The notes beneath the pieces are model-generated. The model did no database searches, was not told the origin of the DNA, and worked only from the letters and a program-made list of their open reading frames with translations. From Trichopria drosophilae (lineage: Eukaryota; Arthropoda; Insecta; Hymenoptera; Diapriidae), in assembly GCA_030407085.1 (NCBI GenBank), contig CM059584.1, positions 133,910,001 to 133,974,000 on the forward strand: 64,000 bases of DNA, written 5' to 3'. This document shows positions 35,640-48,401 of the stretch, in pieces. Made by a program: the position numbers and the translations under genes. Positions within the stretch are counted from its first letter, which is position 1. Every line of letters starts with the position of its first letter.

Positions 35640-36200
35640 AAAATCCTTCAAGGGTGGTGTTCTCAGTTCCCTGCTTTATACAGTTTACATTGGTAAAATA
35701 ACTACAGACATCCCTAATAATATTATTGGTTCCCAATTTGCCGATGATATTACATTGTACACCATCGTATCAAATAAATGTTAATGGAACGGGCGATTCC
35801 ATCTGTAAAATTTAATTTCTACAACGTTGGACTAGATCTGGCTCCAGCAGCAAGCAAATGTTATTCATTTTAATAAGAAACAAATTCTTCCTGGTACTGC
35901 CCAAATAAAAATTGACGCGCATATTGTAAAATCCAGTTCTTCCACAAAAATTTTGTCTAGGGCTTCTTGTTTTTGTTGTATGAATATTATAAAATTTATC
36001 ATGGGAATTCGTTGGGGAGCTAAGACGTCGACGCTGAATAAAATTTTATAGGGAATGTTTTGGACATTTTTAATTTAAATTTAACAAAATTTTTACTCCA
36101 TCCTTTGACCTCCTAGGTACCACTGCATTGTCCACTGCACTGCATAAAAAAGAATTGCTGATTCCTCTACCTATCCCCTAAAGTTGATTGAAAACAATTA
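35640..36200 (+). pseudogene. Non-LTR retrotransposon RT fragment
   Basis: A 49-codon stretch begins 'KGGVLSSLLYTVYIGKI' and contains 'GSQFADDITLYTIV' (FADD catalytic motif). Shifted frames then give 'LDLAPAASKCYSF', 'HIVKSSSSTKIL' and 'CMNIIKFIMGIRWGAKTST'. These are the successive motifs of a Jockey/R1-like RT. At least three frameshifts or stops are present. Orientation is opposite to the adjacent Penelope-like elements. Confidence 0.75.
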
Positions 36201-36580
36201 TTGTTTAGATTACTGGAAGAATTGTACAAACTATAATCTCTCCTGAGATATATTAGAGTTATTTTAGTAATTTCGGGACAATATATCCAGGTTTGATAAA
36301 TACGTAGGACGATTGGAGAGTTTCGTTTACGAAATTATTTATATGTATTTCAACATTGTTACACAAACTTGATCAGCATGACACTTAGGTGAGAAAAATT
36401 TCTATCATCCCATGACGTAAAGATATCGAAGACGGATATAGGATACTTAGGAGCATTTGAGGATATGACGAGGACGTTCAGACGTTGTTCACAAAAACAG
36501 GTTTTGTACCGAGAAATGCAAAAATTTCAAAAACATGTGAACCTCGTGTTCACCAAAATGGAGACGTAGAGTTTATTGCA
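36200..36580. other. Intergenic DNA, no feature seen
   Basis: Possibly decayed tail of the non-LTR fragment upstream. Nothing else was recognised. Confidence 0.35.
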
Positions 36581-36960
36581 CCGTAAGTGACGTCATGTGG
36601 GACAGGACAGATTTTTGCAGCCTTTGGCGATCTTTAGCAACCTTGCCTCTAGCAATAAACGTTTCTATATACGAAACCGTCAGAAAATTACCCCAGGGTG
36701 ATTGAGTAAAGAGGCCGCATAAATTTTCATTACCGCGGTAGAAAGTAATCGCCCGGCGAATTATCTCGAGTTTGGTAAGCAAAGTTCCTCGTAACAAAAG
36801 TCGGTCCCGGTTAGTGAGATCGTTAATAGAGAAAGAGACGACGACGACGATGCGCGAAGGAGAAAGCACTGCAGCATCTTCCGCCTGCGCTTTTAAAAGT
36901 TGGCATTATCGTGGATCGAGATCATTATTTCCATGACTTTTCTCCGAGCTCCAATAAAAA
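36580..36960. promoter_or_regulatory. GC-richer single-copy island, candidate regulatory DNA
   Basis: 'accgcggtagaaagtaatcg', 'cccggcgaattatctcgag' and a GACGACGACGACGATG run mark a 380-bp block. A 98-codon - frame (36573-36869) passes through it without recognisable domains, so I treat it as non-coding. The strongest regulatory-looking island in the window by eye. Confidence 0.35.
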
Positions 36961-37860
36961 ATCCAGTTGGAATGCCATACATCTGAAAGAGAATGCGATA
37001 TAATTAATTAGTGTCGGTGGTTGGTGGAGTAACTAGAGATGTGCGACGCGTTGACAAATTATTATCGATGACAGACACCGATGGCGTTAATTATCATCGT
37101 GTTGAAAACTCGATGGTTATGTCATCGTATTATAAACGGACTGCAGTAATAAATGAAAATGAAAATGTATTGCAGTAGAAAAAGCCTGGCTCTTCACACA
37201 TGGAATCGCGATAATAATGAATGTTGTGGGAGTTAAAATAAATGAAAAACAAATATTTTAAAAAATTCTAGATTTTAGACGATTTGTCATTTGAAAGGTT
37301 TATGAAATATTAACGTTTTTCTCGTAAGGTAAGAGATATCTGAAATGCATGCTAACTTACATGTTCCGGATAGCTTCGTCGATATTAAATTGTACGATAA
37401 TTCTATTTTTTTTATACATAAATAATTTATACACATAACCAAAATTTGATTGTGAGTAACATTAAAGCGAATAGAGAAAAAAGAAACAATTTTTCGATCG
37501 CTTGAATTGCAGAGAGAAATAGAGAATTGTGGCTGAATCTGTTTAATTGTAAGTAATTTATTGATTCAGATTTATTCTTTGAAGTATAAGAAAATAAATG
37601 ACAAGAGCGAGGAGAAGGAAGTAATGAATATTTATTTTTTTTCACCCACACTCATTCAGTATACATGTTCCGATGAAATAAACGAAATTCTTGCAAAAAA
37701 CAGGTGAAAGGCGATTTGAATCTGCGATTTTCGTATTAATAAGTTTCTTATTAAACTGGGCATATTTTGAATACATAAATGTTTTTTGGAAACGACTTCC
37801 TTTTATAATATTACACAATATACATTTACACTTTATCATTATTTACTAAAAGAAACTACA
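36960..37860. other. AT-rich intergenic DNA
   Basis: Short - strand frames (37427-37651, 37642-37839) have no recognisable domain. No other feature was seen. Confidence 0.4.
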
Positions 37861-37869
37861 CTAACTTTT

Positions 37870-38830
37870 TTCCATCTCTCTACCTCTCTCCTTCTCTTCT
37901 GACTCTCTCTCTATCATCTCAATCCTTCTAATTCCTCTTATATCCTTATTTAAAACCTTAACGCCTCATTCGCCTTTCTCCCTCACAAACTCGTACTTAC
38001 TCATTAAGTATTCAATAATCTCTCTCCCCTGCTCTCTATCTCTCTCTCTCTCTCTTGCATCCAATTTACGCATTTTCTCATCATTCATCCAGTACTTGTT
38101 TCCCCTCTCCTCATTCCCGCATCTTTACCTCACCATTCTCATTAATCTTCATCCCTCACTTTTTATACATTCTTATATAATTTGGTATCTTGTTCACCCT
38201 TCCACAATTGTAAGATGTGTTGGATACTCCTACTTCCTCCCCTCTTTCCTTTTCATCCATTTCTACATATGTTTCTCTCAAGCGTTCTCACTTATTATCT
38301 CCCCTTTTATATCTACTTAACTCCTTCCTCTTCCACAAATAATTTCTTCTCTCAAAACTCTTTTTTGTCCATTCTGTCATGTTATGTTCTCTTTTATACT
38401 TTCTCTTCTCACTTATACACTGCATTCCAATTTCCCCTCCCCATCTTTTCTCCAGTTTTTCGTCCAACATTCCTGTTCTCCATCCTATTTCCAGCCTGAA
38501 TTTATTTTTGTTAAGCTCGTCTCTTATTATATATCCCTGTGTTAACCTTCCCATCCCTAAGATACACTTAACATACTTTTCTTGAATCTTTTCCATCTGC
38601 TTTCATTCTCTATAACCCGATAATTTCACTGCATAAAATAATATTCCTATCACTATACTGTCAAACAGATTTAACCTCCACCTTATATCTCTCGCAAATT
38701 TTCTTTAACATGTTCTCTTTCCACTCCATGCATTGTTACCACATACTTTAAATATTTGTATTCTTACACTTCTTCTAGTCTTTCTCCATCTACCGTCAGA
38801 ATATTTCCTTTTCCCTTATTTAACCCTTTG
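37870..38830 (-). pseudogene. Non-LTR retrotransposon ORF2 C-terminal remnant
   Basis: - strand reading: 'NILTVDGERLEEV', 'EYKYLKYVVT', 'WRLNLFDSIVIGILFYAVKL', then the open 102-codon frame 38288-38596 starting 'MEKIQEKYVKCILGMGRLTQ' with 'GYIIRDEL'. The F/YKYLG..., LFD..V...YG.E and QE+Y..W.LG motifs are the RT C-terminal half of a non-LTR element common in hymenopteran genomes (recalled, not searched). It decays into a CT-rich, GA-strand low-complexity tail (37870-38060). The + strand frames over it are mirror artefacts. Confidence 0.72.
38035..38060. repeat. (CT)n microsatellite
   Basis: 'atctctctctctctctctct'-type run within the CT-rich tail of the non-LTR remnant. Confidence 0.8.
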
Positions 38831-38872
38831 AAGCATACATTTTTATTTGTACGGAAAATAGCTGAAACTTGT

Positions 38873-39150
38873 TACTCGGGGGTTTTCGGGGTCGCTGATC
38901 ACCAATCTGCACTCAGCTTTTGAAAATTCAAGATGGCGGATCCAAGATGGCCGGCAAAAATGAAGAAATTTGTTTCATCGAGATGAAAATGGGTACTCGG
39001 CGGTTTTCGAGATTGCTGATTATGAACCTGGTCTCCGATTTTCAAAACTCAAGATAGCGGATTCAAGATGGCCGACAAAAATGAAAAAATTTATTTCATC
39101 GACATGAAACTGAATACTCGAAAGTTTTCGGGATCGTAAATTACGAAATT
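38873..39150. repeat. 121-bp tandem repeat, about 2.3 copies
   Basis: 'tactcg' with '-gttttcg' starts at 38873, 38994 and 39115. Each unit contains 'aagatggcggatccaagatg' or a variant, and 'atttcatcgacatgaaa'. A reverse relative occurs at 39259-39300 ('aacttccgagacccccgaat'). 'ttaaccctttgaagcata' just before it (38820) resembles a TTAA-type element end, but its partner was not found. Confidence 0.7.
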
Positions 39151-39299
39151 TATCTTGAAAATGTAACGTTATTCAATATTCAGTTTGATTTCGGTCAAAT
39201 AACTTCTTACATTTCGGACCGTCTGTTTGAATTTTCAAAATCTGACGCGAGATTCTTAATCAGCGACTCTGAAAACTTCCGAGACCCCCGAATATATTA

Positions 39300-40640
39300 A
39301 TATTAAGGGGTTTATAGACAATTCTAATGTTTTGGGTATGAAGAAACTTTTTATTTTTCTTTAAACACCCTTAATATATAATAAACTAAGAGTAGTTAAA
39401 ATTTTATTTTTTTGTCTTCTGAATATTAACTAAATTGGAAATCTTAGGGACCCTGTAAATAGTACGTTCGTGTTCTGGATAGCAATTATTTAATCAAAAG
39501 TATCTACAAAATTTTATATTTTTCTCTTTAAATCTCGCTTCACAAAATTTGAGTGCTCAATCGATAATACAGAATTTCCAAGTTTCTAACACATTGGGTG
39601 AATAATCTTAAGTTTGAAAGATTATTAGTTAGTTCCTAATTTATCATTGTTGTTGATAATTAAAATCTCGAGATAATCAAGTTATGGTCTTTCGTATTGT
39701 AATCTGAAATATGTACAGTTTACAAAACTTTAATTCTTAGATAAATGTTAAAAACAGTAATGAAATTGCCGTGGTATATATGTGCAGCAGAAACAAGGCT
39801 TTTTATGCAGGTTTCTAAATGCCAATTAAAATAAAAACAAAAATATAAACCTGGTTGTCTATTGTATTTGAAAACTTAAAATATGTAGCATATAAAATCA
39901 AATGGGTACCTTCACCATATTCATATTTTCAGATAAATTTGTATTCTGTGAAATTTTTCTCCATTTGTTATGGAAAATTCTATCAACTGCATGGAGCCAT
40001 TAATGAATGTGATACCACATCTAAAGAAATCCAAATAAAATTTTGGAGAAAACTTTTAAAGTTTATGTTTTATTTTGAAATTATCTTGTGTCTATATGAA
40101 CTATTAATTGAAAAGATTTCTAGGCAGATTAATTAAAAGTTAAGAAAATTATTCGTAAAGAGTTGTTAAGTTTGTATATCTTGAATTTAACAGGTAATAA
40201 TTGTTTAGTAGCATTGTATTTAAGTTTGCTTATGTTCGAAATTGATTTTGTTAAATTTATTGTTATATTTTAAGTTTTTTATTATTCCAACCAGTCGAAT
40301 CCTGTAAACAAGATTGGAATAACTTCAAATGTCACGTATAAATAAATATTTAAAGATACATGTTTTCATAATCTTAAAACAATAAACTCTGAAGTTACAA
40401 AAATAATTATCACACTACGTTGTGCAAAGTATATTTCATAAGTTTCTCGAGAAATGACGAATACCACACTTCCAAATGTATGTCATTTCAACCCATGAAA
40501 AATATCAAAATTGATGAACAAGAAATACTGGACAATAATCAAAACAACATAAAAACAAATTTCTAATCAGTGGCTTGTCATTTGAAAGTCTTATTAACAA
40601 GTAAGTCCATGAGAACTGACAAAATTATGATTTTAACGTG
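39300..40640. other. AT-rich intergenic DNA, no gene seen
   Basis: A 93-codon + frame (39855-40136) has no domain and skewed composition. Nothing else stands out. Confidence 0.4.
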
Positions 40641-40830
40641 TCAATATGCCGGTTGCATAATGATATTGCAGTTATTTTGCGGTTGGACATCACTGACGAG
40701 GTGTTTGTTATTTAGCGTTCGTCACCTTTGATACTCCATTATCCGCCTATGTCTAAATAATCGTTAATCATTGATGGATGTTTACTGACAGATTTACATT
40801 TTCGGGTCAATGAATCTTCATCTCTTAAAA
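40640..40830. promoter_or_regulatory. Single-copy island, candidate regulatory DNA
   Basis: Balanced sequence with 'cataatgatattgcagttat', 'cgttcgtcacctttgatact' and TAATCGTTAATCATTGATGG, resembling homeodomain-rich enhancer DNA. Inferred from texture only. Confidence 0.25.
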
Positions 40831-41039
40831 ACCTTTCATCCGTTCTATGATTACAAAATATTCAGACGTTTATTCATAATTCTTTAAATAATTTTTGAAT
40901 AAAAGATTCTAGGAAATCTGTACCAAAAGTTCTAAATTTAAAAAATGATGTATAAAAACAATGGATTAATTACTTTCTAAAGAAATCATTCTAATTTTTT
41001 AACGATTTCTTTTAAAATAAAACGCAGCTAAATTTACAA

Positions 41040-41420
41040 TGCTAAACCGGATATGAGCAATTTTTTGCGTACATTTTTCGTTTTTATAATCCATTTTATT
41101 TTTGGCAATGACCAACGTAAAAGAACCTTGTTATGGCCGCGAAAACGTACGCTCCATATGTGTAATAAATCTACGCAAAGAATCCTTGAAGCCTGAGATT
41201 ATGCACTTCGTGAAAATGAGCCATTTTCTCTTTTTCTGGCACTCGACCGCCGAATGAATATTATTTCTTCCTTTTTCGGATGTCACAATTTGGTAATATT
41301 TTATTTCTATAAGTGTAGTGTTTTGAGTGTCGCAACGTAATCATACGCGGTAACGGATTTTTTTAAAACTCAAAAAAGGATTTACAAATGAACAGGTGAA
41401 AGCGTGTGTCTGATAGAGGA
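41040..41420. promoter_or_regulatory. Single-copy island, candidate regulatory DNA
   Basis: 'gttatggccgcgaaaacgta', 'gagattatgcacttcgtgaa' and 'cactcgaccgccgaatgaat' form another non-repetitive block of higher complexity, without an open frame. Confidence 0.25.
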
Positions 41421-41631
41421 TTATTTCAATGGAAGATATTGTTCTTACGTAAGGTTTGCTTCTAACAATAGACGTTTCAATTCATTTGTTGGTTTATATC
41501 GGGTAAAAATGTTGCTTTAAAATTTCGGTTTTATGTCAAGATACTTTTAAATGTGTCAGCGTTACTGAGATATAATTTTTTTGAAGAATTATTGGATTAA
41601 TATGCCGTTTCGATTTAAATGGCATTAATGT

Positions 41632-42192
41632 AAACCCTAAGATCCATAGTTAAATTGACTATATCACATAGTTGGAAAAATAAGTTAAAATTACTATGAA
41701 AAATAGTTAAATTTACCACTTTCATAGTCGATTTTACTATAATTTTGTTACACCAACTATCTCCTCCATTGCATAATACATTTTTAAACTGGCTAGAGTA
41801 TGACATTCACAAACTTAGCGCAGTATTGATTTTATGTTTTTTTTTTGTTTCCTTGTTTATCTTAAACAAAGAAAGAAGGAAGAAAAGTAGACTTTTTATA
41901 TACTATGATATTTATAGTTTACAAATATTTTTAAAAAGTAAATATTGACTCCTTTCCATATTTTTATGACAATTTCTTATACAATTTCTTTCAGTGAAGG
42001 TAGAAATTTTCTGAAATGACTATTTCAAAATAGTTGAGTCTATTTGTCTATTATGATAAGTAGCATTTTGAATCATGAAAGAATAGTTAAACTTTACTAT
42101 AGTTATTTTAACTATTACCATGCCTAGTCTTCATTTCACACTATGATTCATAGTAACAAAATTGTCATTTCAACTACTTTTTTTCTGACTCT
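41632..42192. mobile_element. 0.56-kb MITE, copy 2 (partner of 24396-24960)
   Basis: Shares with copy 1 'gttaaattgactatatcaca' near the left end, 'cacaaacttagcgcagtatt' in the middle, and 'ttttttctgact' at the right end. It has short internal deletions and insertions, and the left terminus is damaged. Frames at 41615-41806 and 41745-41948 are not genes. Confidence 0.72.
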
Positions 42193-42199
42193 AGTGATT

Positions 42200-43960
42200 T
42201 TTAAAAATGAAAATATGCGATGTTTTCGTAAAAATTGATCGCGTAATCCAAGAGTGCATAATCAATAGCTTCTAATTGTCATTGCGTGACGATCTTGGTA
42301 TGTAATGGACTAATCACGAGTAGCCATCGAGGAATGATAATTCTGGAATAATCCTGTGCACGGAAATTCGCATCCCCTGAAGGACACTAGGTACATAGTT
42401 GATCTTTGCAGCATAATTAAGTAATTATCGTAATTTCTTCGTATATGAAAAACCAGGATGCAATTGGTACTTTCACATAATTTTCTTCCATTGTTGTTCT
42501 TAACCTTTGCCACGTCTTACACGTTTGGATAGTATTTTCGAACTCGAATCCGAAGAATGCTTGTTCAAGTTAGTTTTTTGATAATCTGATTCCTAATTTT
42601 TTAAAAAACTAAAAATACTAATAAATACTCTTTATTTCCATCTAAATAAGAATTGTAATTATAGAAGGAATGTAAGATGTATTTAGTCGGACTTATTCAA
42701 GAAGGAAATGAATCGGATTGAATTGCGAGCCAAACCGCAAACAATTGCACATGCTGTCAGCTTATAATTCCTAATTACAACCTAACTGACTGACACCGAG
42801 GAAACGTCGGTTTTAAAAGACGCAATTCGTCTTTATAATGGACAGTTCATTTGAAAATTGCGCTAAATTATTGTTTTTAAAAGCCCGTATTTCTTTATTA
42901 TAGTTAGTGTCGGGATTCAACGCGGTTTTAATTGTTCTGCAATAAATTTACTTCCTTACTTTGAATGTTCGAAAAAGAAGTTTTTTGTTCGTTAAATTAA
43001 TTTTTAAGGCTTTTTGAAATATTTTTGGACAAAGCAAAAAATCGTAGAAAATAAAAGTCTAACTTTTGTTCTAATCAATGTGGTTTTGTAAATCATCTAG
43101 TAACGAATTTATAGCTTCGTTAAAGCTTTGTTGTAGGATATAGCGAATTTGGCGATCGGGAGTAAACCGGAGCACAAGGCTTACGCATAACTTCTAGTTT
43201 ACTGTCGGTATAAATATGAAGGATGCAAATCTCCTGCCTGGAATTTTGAGTAGATTCTGTGGCAAAGCATACATTTATCTGTTTTACACTTTCGGACATT
43301 GCGGCTACATACCTTGAATAATACTCGAGATACACCCACGGTGCTTTCTCCTTAAATAGTAACGTAATTTAATGTTTAATTTCCAGACTGTAAATAGTTA
43401 ACAGAAAATTAGCATTAGTCGAAATTATTAAAATTTAGGAACATGATATCTTGAGACTTTGGGTTATTTTCTAAATAACAGTATTTCAAAGACTGAAAGT
43501 TTTTAAATACGAGGTATAATATAATCTTAAATCTTAAAACTGGTCTTGTGTAGTTTTTCTTGATTTTTCTAGATAATGTCATGTTTTGTGTGTATACATC
43601 CGCTGGGTTTTATTCCATTTTCGTACTTCCTGCAGATAGGATCAAAACGAATTTTAAATGATGAGCCAGTGAAATATGTGTTATAGAAAGTTCTTTCAAT
43701 TATATAGATACAATAACCAATTCTTAATTGGTATAAACTGGAGCAAATTAATGAAGTTAATAAAATTGAATTTAACATCGAAATCTTTCGTTACAATTAG
43801 ATTATTTCAATAATATACTCTTTGATTACATTTTATTATTTTACAGAACGGGAGCTTTCAACTAAACATTTATTTGGAATATTTTTTTCCTCCTTATTAT
43901 TTTTTCATTGATTTGCAATTTTTGCTCCAAGTTGATCATAGAAATATGTGTATACGGTAC
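42200..43960. other. Intergenic DNA, one possible regulatory island
   Basis: No gene was recognised. 42690-42860 is more complex ('gcgagccaaaccgcaaacaa', 'actgacaccgaggaaacg') and may be conserved non-coding DNA. Short - frames at 42310-42513, 43120-43335 and 43569-43778 have no domain. Confidence 0.35.
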
Positions 43961-43964
43961 TTAT

Positions 43965-45340
43965 ATGGGTGATTCTCCGGAAACAGGGCATTTTCGTGTC
44001 TTTACGTTATATCTTACAAAAACTTTGACAATAAATTATTAAATTTCGATAGAAATGTTAAATAAATATCCCTGGCCCATGTTAATTTGAAAAAATAATA
44101 CTTTTGTTACAAAAAACTGGTGTAAAATGACATTTAAAGACTAAAAGTAGCATTTTTTATATGTCCAAACCTCTAAGTTCAAAACTTTAAAATATTAGCG
44201 CTATTAAGAAACCGAATTATTTTAATTTATTCAAATAATATTTCTATAGTACAGCTCAAACTATACAATTTCTCTCTGTATAATATTTAATTAAATCAAT
44301 ATATATACTTATAATTATTGAAATATTAATGTTTTAAGAAATTTCTATGAGGTAACGACAATGCGTAAACTGGTATAAATGAACTGGAAATAATTAACTT
44401 CTTTACTAAAACTTATGAGAAAATCAAAGAAAAAACACTACACTTTACTAATCCTCCATAGAAAATTGAAAAGAGAACATATTTACCTCATGAACAAGTA
44501 AAAACTATATAAAAATACCACGTATTTTTGTTAAATTAATTGTCGTCACCCGTCCTAATTTTGGTATTTTGATACAAGCAGCAATTAAAAAACGATGAAA
44601 ACTTAAAGATTAAAGGAATAAACGTTACTGGCAATTTGTTTTTTAATTTATTATTGTTAAAAATATGTAAAATTGGATTTTTTACAAATTTTCATTGTCG
44701 TCACCTTTATTGTCGTTACCAAACATTTGGCGTATCAGGTACGAAACAAGAACAAAGTGTAACCCGTAGCAGAAAATATTTTTCAAATCATAAATAACAT
44801 TTATATTTCTCTTCCTCTTAGACATTTATTTAAATATAATTTAAAAAACCACAAAATTAAACTTTATATTTGTTACAACGTTATGAATCAAGTTTATTAT
44901 GAAATAATATTATTTATTAAAATGAATATAATATTATCATTGTAGTTACTAACCAACGACACATTAACTTTCATAAATTTATTTTGTCTAAAACTTCTTC
45001 AAAAATTCATATGTTTTTCTTAATTTTTTAATTATTACTTAATAAATAATTTTCATTTATTCACAAAAATGCACTAAATCAGATATTTATATTATGTTTT
45101 TGACTCTTTAGAGTTATTTATTTCAAGTTTTTAACAAGCAATTGTTGGTTTATATAGCCGTGTAAAAATGCGTAAAAGTCTTCCCCTTTCCTTTAAAATA
45201 ATTTTGTAGCGTGACTACTTTAACAATAACTTAACTTGGTGCTAATAAGCAAGAATCCATTAAAAAAAAACGAATTTACAGTAACTTAAAAAAAAAAATT
45301 TTCATTCTTGACAATGCCCTGCTTTTGGAGAATCACCCAT
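43965..45340. mobile_element. 1.38-kb non-autonomous TIR element
   Basis: Terminal inverted repeat of about 28 bp: ATGGGTGATTCTCCGGAAAC at 43965 against the complement of 'ttggagaatcacccat' ending at 45340, both followed inward by 'agggcat'. Flanks read TAT/ATT, so a TA-type target is possible. Inside, 'ggtaacgacaatgcg' (44350) and inverted 'attgtcgtcacc' (44539, 44695) plus 'attgtcgttacc' (44717) form a repeated internal motif. No transposase; AT-rich interior. Confidence 0.65.
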
Positions 45341-46280
45341 ATTGGATTTGAAAATTGATATACAATGAAAAAATATTATATATTAAGCTCTGTTCAGGCG
45401 TTACTAAATATCGGCTGGGTTTATTTAAGTACTGGAATTATAGAGTTACATATACCAAACATATAACTAAAATTTGGTATAAATAATCTTTTTGCAAAAC
45501 ATTTGGTACAATGTTCCTGTTTCTTCAATCTTATGTAAATTATTTCATTAACTATCATATGTTAAGTATTATTTGTCAGCATTAAACATAGTATATTTAC
45601 ATCTTTAATTCTTAAATAAGCTCATGAAAGTTTACCTACCTTTTTAACAAAATACTACAGCATCCGATAATTATGTTTTAAGTATTTAGATTTAATACCT
45701 GGATTATTTATTATTCTATACTATTTTAACGTCAAAATATAATCTCAAAGTTTATATTTTTTTGGATTAATAATTGGTATTATTTGTAAAGCCTTGAGCT
45801 TTGGTCAATAACAAATATTTGAAGAACATCAACCCTGATGCTTAAAAGTTATACGTATTATTAAATTTAACCTCATTTTTTAACCACATTTAATCTCATT
45901 TTTCTCCAATGTGTGACGTGATAGCTAAATTTTGCTATTCGCAATTGTTTTCAACAACAACAAAAAATACGTCGGAAATGATACTTTGCTTGTTAAAAAT
46001 AAGTCCCCTTTAGGAATTATGTTATTAAATTCAAGATGTCATTTTTTTTAATTAAAAAAAATTGTTTCTTTGAATTATTCTGCATATTGATTTCTGCCAA
46101 TAAAATGATATTAACTAAATAATTTGTTTAAACGAAAGCAATATTTTGTTAGGAGATATTGGGTAAATCAATATTATTAATTACTGCAAAAATGTCTTTA
46201 ATCTGTTAAAGGTCACAACTCGTGCCATTGGAAACAGGAGCACATACACAATTATGTTACAAGAACGTGAAATTATGCGT
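45341..46280. repeat. Intergenic DNA with a copy of the 166-bp repeat
   Basis: 45895-45990 ('gtgacgtgatagctaaattt', 'aaatgatactttgcttgtt') matches the array at 60.8-61.5 kb in its inverted orientation. The rest is AT-rich with nothing recognised. Confidence 0.5.
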
Positions 46281-46339
46281 ATATTATAGAAATATATACA
46301 TATATTTTATTATTAAATTATAGTACACTACATAATATA

Positions 46340-47480
46340 AAATATGCAAACAAGAACTTTCAAAGATAACAGACGAAAGATTGCCACTCGAAGCAATACA
46401 CTTCTCTTTGTATATTTCTGGGTCTGGATATTTTTTGTTTATAGTTGTTGCAGTATGAAGTCCATGTCTGACAAAATGGTTCATTTGCAAATTATCCAGA
46501 AAGAAAAAAAGACAAAAGAGACCAAAGAGACAGCGCAGTTTAAGATAAATATAACTGAACAAAATATAAATTCACATTGTAATTAAAAAAATAAGTTAGA
46601 CACAAATTTATCAAATTTTAATACCTCGAGAGTATCTTGATTTACTCGTCCTGTTATCAATCATGTCCATCCATTACAAAGCATTTTACATAAATCCATG
46701 GAAGTCTTTAGACCGACTCTAAGGCCTTTAGCAATCTGGTGTAAGAAATAAATATTTACATCATTACCGGATCTGCACAATGAGAATAAAAGAAGTGAAT
46801 ATTTATTTACAAAATGTAATAATGCGAATTTAATCAACATTTGTTGTTAAATCAAATCATTGTAAAAACGTTACCTGCAATATCTTGTGTAGACGATTGC
46901 TTATAGTTTTCATTAGATGAATAATATAAAAAAGCACCTTCTGTGTTTCATCACGAGGGTGTTCAGAGTAGTTTTTCAAATGACTTTTTTCCTGAAATGT
47001 CAAGTTCGCTCTAAAATCATCTGTTAGTTCATGCACGATCAGAAATAAGACCATCAATTTTAGCACCAGATTTCTCAAATCTAAAAAATTAAATACAATA
47101 TTGACGTTTTTTTAAGACTCACTAAATACTTTAATGTCTGATTTTTCCATCTGAAATTTCAGTAAGGTACCAGAACAAAGAGTCATTCTGTTCATGTCAT
47201 CCAAGAATTGGTTCCGGTCTTCTATAGCCTTAATAGTTCTTAACTAGACCGATTGAACAGTAATACCAATAAAATTAATTTTTGCAGTCTAATCTTCTTC
47301 CAATACCGTAACTTCTCTCTCAACTATGAAATGCCACGAATTGGTGTTTTTCCAAGGAAAAAAAGGAATAGTTTTTGTTCATAAATAACATTTTCTGGAA
47401 AGAACCACTTATGAAGTATCTCAGTAGATTTCCATTGCGAAATTCCTGCATTCAAAAAATTTGTAATCTGTGAGAAAAAA
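46340..47480 (-). pseudogene. Possible decayed multi-exon gene, unknown product
   Basis: - strand coding-like segments: after acceptor-like 'ttttttctcacag' (47471), 'ITNFLNAGISQWKSTEIL' and 'FFPENVIYEQKLFLFFL', then a stop. Later come 'IKAIEDRNQFLDDMNRM' and, past one TAA, 'LRNLVLKLMVLFLIVHELT' to 'ISNRLHKILQ' before donor GTAACG (46874). A further piece follows acceptor 'cttacaccag': 'IAKGLRVGLKTSMDLCKML' (46690-46740). The pieces share strand and plausible splice signals, but stops and a 42-base 'intron' argue for decay. I do not recognise the family. Confidence 0.25.
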
Positions 47481-47489
47481 ATTTGTTCA

Positions 47490-48400
47490 AAATATATCAC
47501 TACTATCTTTTGTCAAGTTTTAATACAAATATATTTAAATACATTTTTTAATCTGATTTAAAATAAATATATATCTTAAATATTTAAAAACTTTTGTTTC
47601 TTGAATTTTTTAACCATCTAAAAATAGTTACTCTGTATTCTTATGTGTCCAAATGTACCATTTTTTACAGTTATTCATTAAATTAATTTAAATTACTTCG
47701 TTCTACTACAGTTCATTTGCTATCAACACAAGCACCATTCATTTTTTCCGTTGATAAACGGTATATGACTCGAATGTTAAAATTTCACGATTAAATCATA
47801 GTGTAATAAAGTAAGATTTTGATTCGAAACATAGTAAGTTTGTAGTAAAGGGGCAGGGTAGTTTCGTTTATTATATTTCCGTGAATCCTTTTATTCTATA
47901 ACAATGGCACTTAATGGTTTTAAGTAATACTTGCTTTTCTCAAGCTTCTCTATTCTGAGCGTAATCCAACGAGATTACCGTTTCAATACGAAGATCAAAG
48001 AGACGTCTGATACCCTTTGAAGGAAATGAAGCAACTTCTCTTAAGTCTCTTTAGCTCTTGATTGTAGCACAACGATTTCAATCTACAATGTGGAACTGTG
48101 CATCGAACACGTTCGATAAATAATATTTGCGTTTTTAATTTTTCAACTGTATCAGTCATTATTTTCTTTATTTCATAAAGCAATTTTTTATTAAAAAGCA
48201 TTCTCAATTTTATGCAATGTTTATAGCATGTAGTTTCGTAGTTAGTACAATAGATTTAAAGTGTGGAAACTGACTTGGAAAAATCTTTTAAAATTCGACT
48301 AGATTTTATAGAACAAATTTTACAAAATAGATAAATAATTTCCTTAAATTTAGGTTGTCACATGATTAAATATAATAATTTCCTTAGCACTATTGTCAAA
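47490..48400. other. AT-rich intergenic DNA
   Basis: A 70-codon - frame (47995-48207) has no recognisable domain. No repeat or RNA gene was seen. Confidence 0.4.
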
Positions 48401-48401
48401 C

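Noticed and set aside
38096..38585. + strand Ser/Leu/Phe-rich frames
   Set aside because: They are antisense shadows of the non-LTR remnant and its CT-rich tail.
47081..47122. 42-base intron joining two frames on the - strand
   Set aside because: Too short for most insect introns, and being a multiple of three it keeps frame by default; a stop codon in decayed sequence is simpler.
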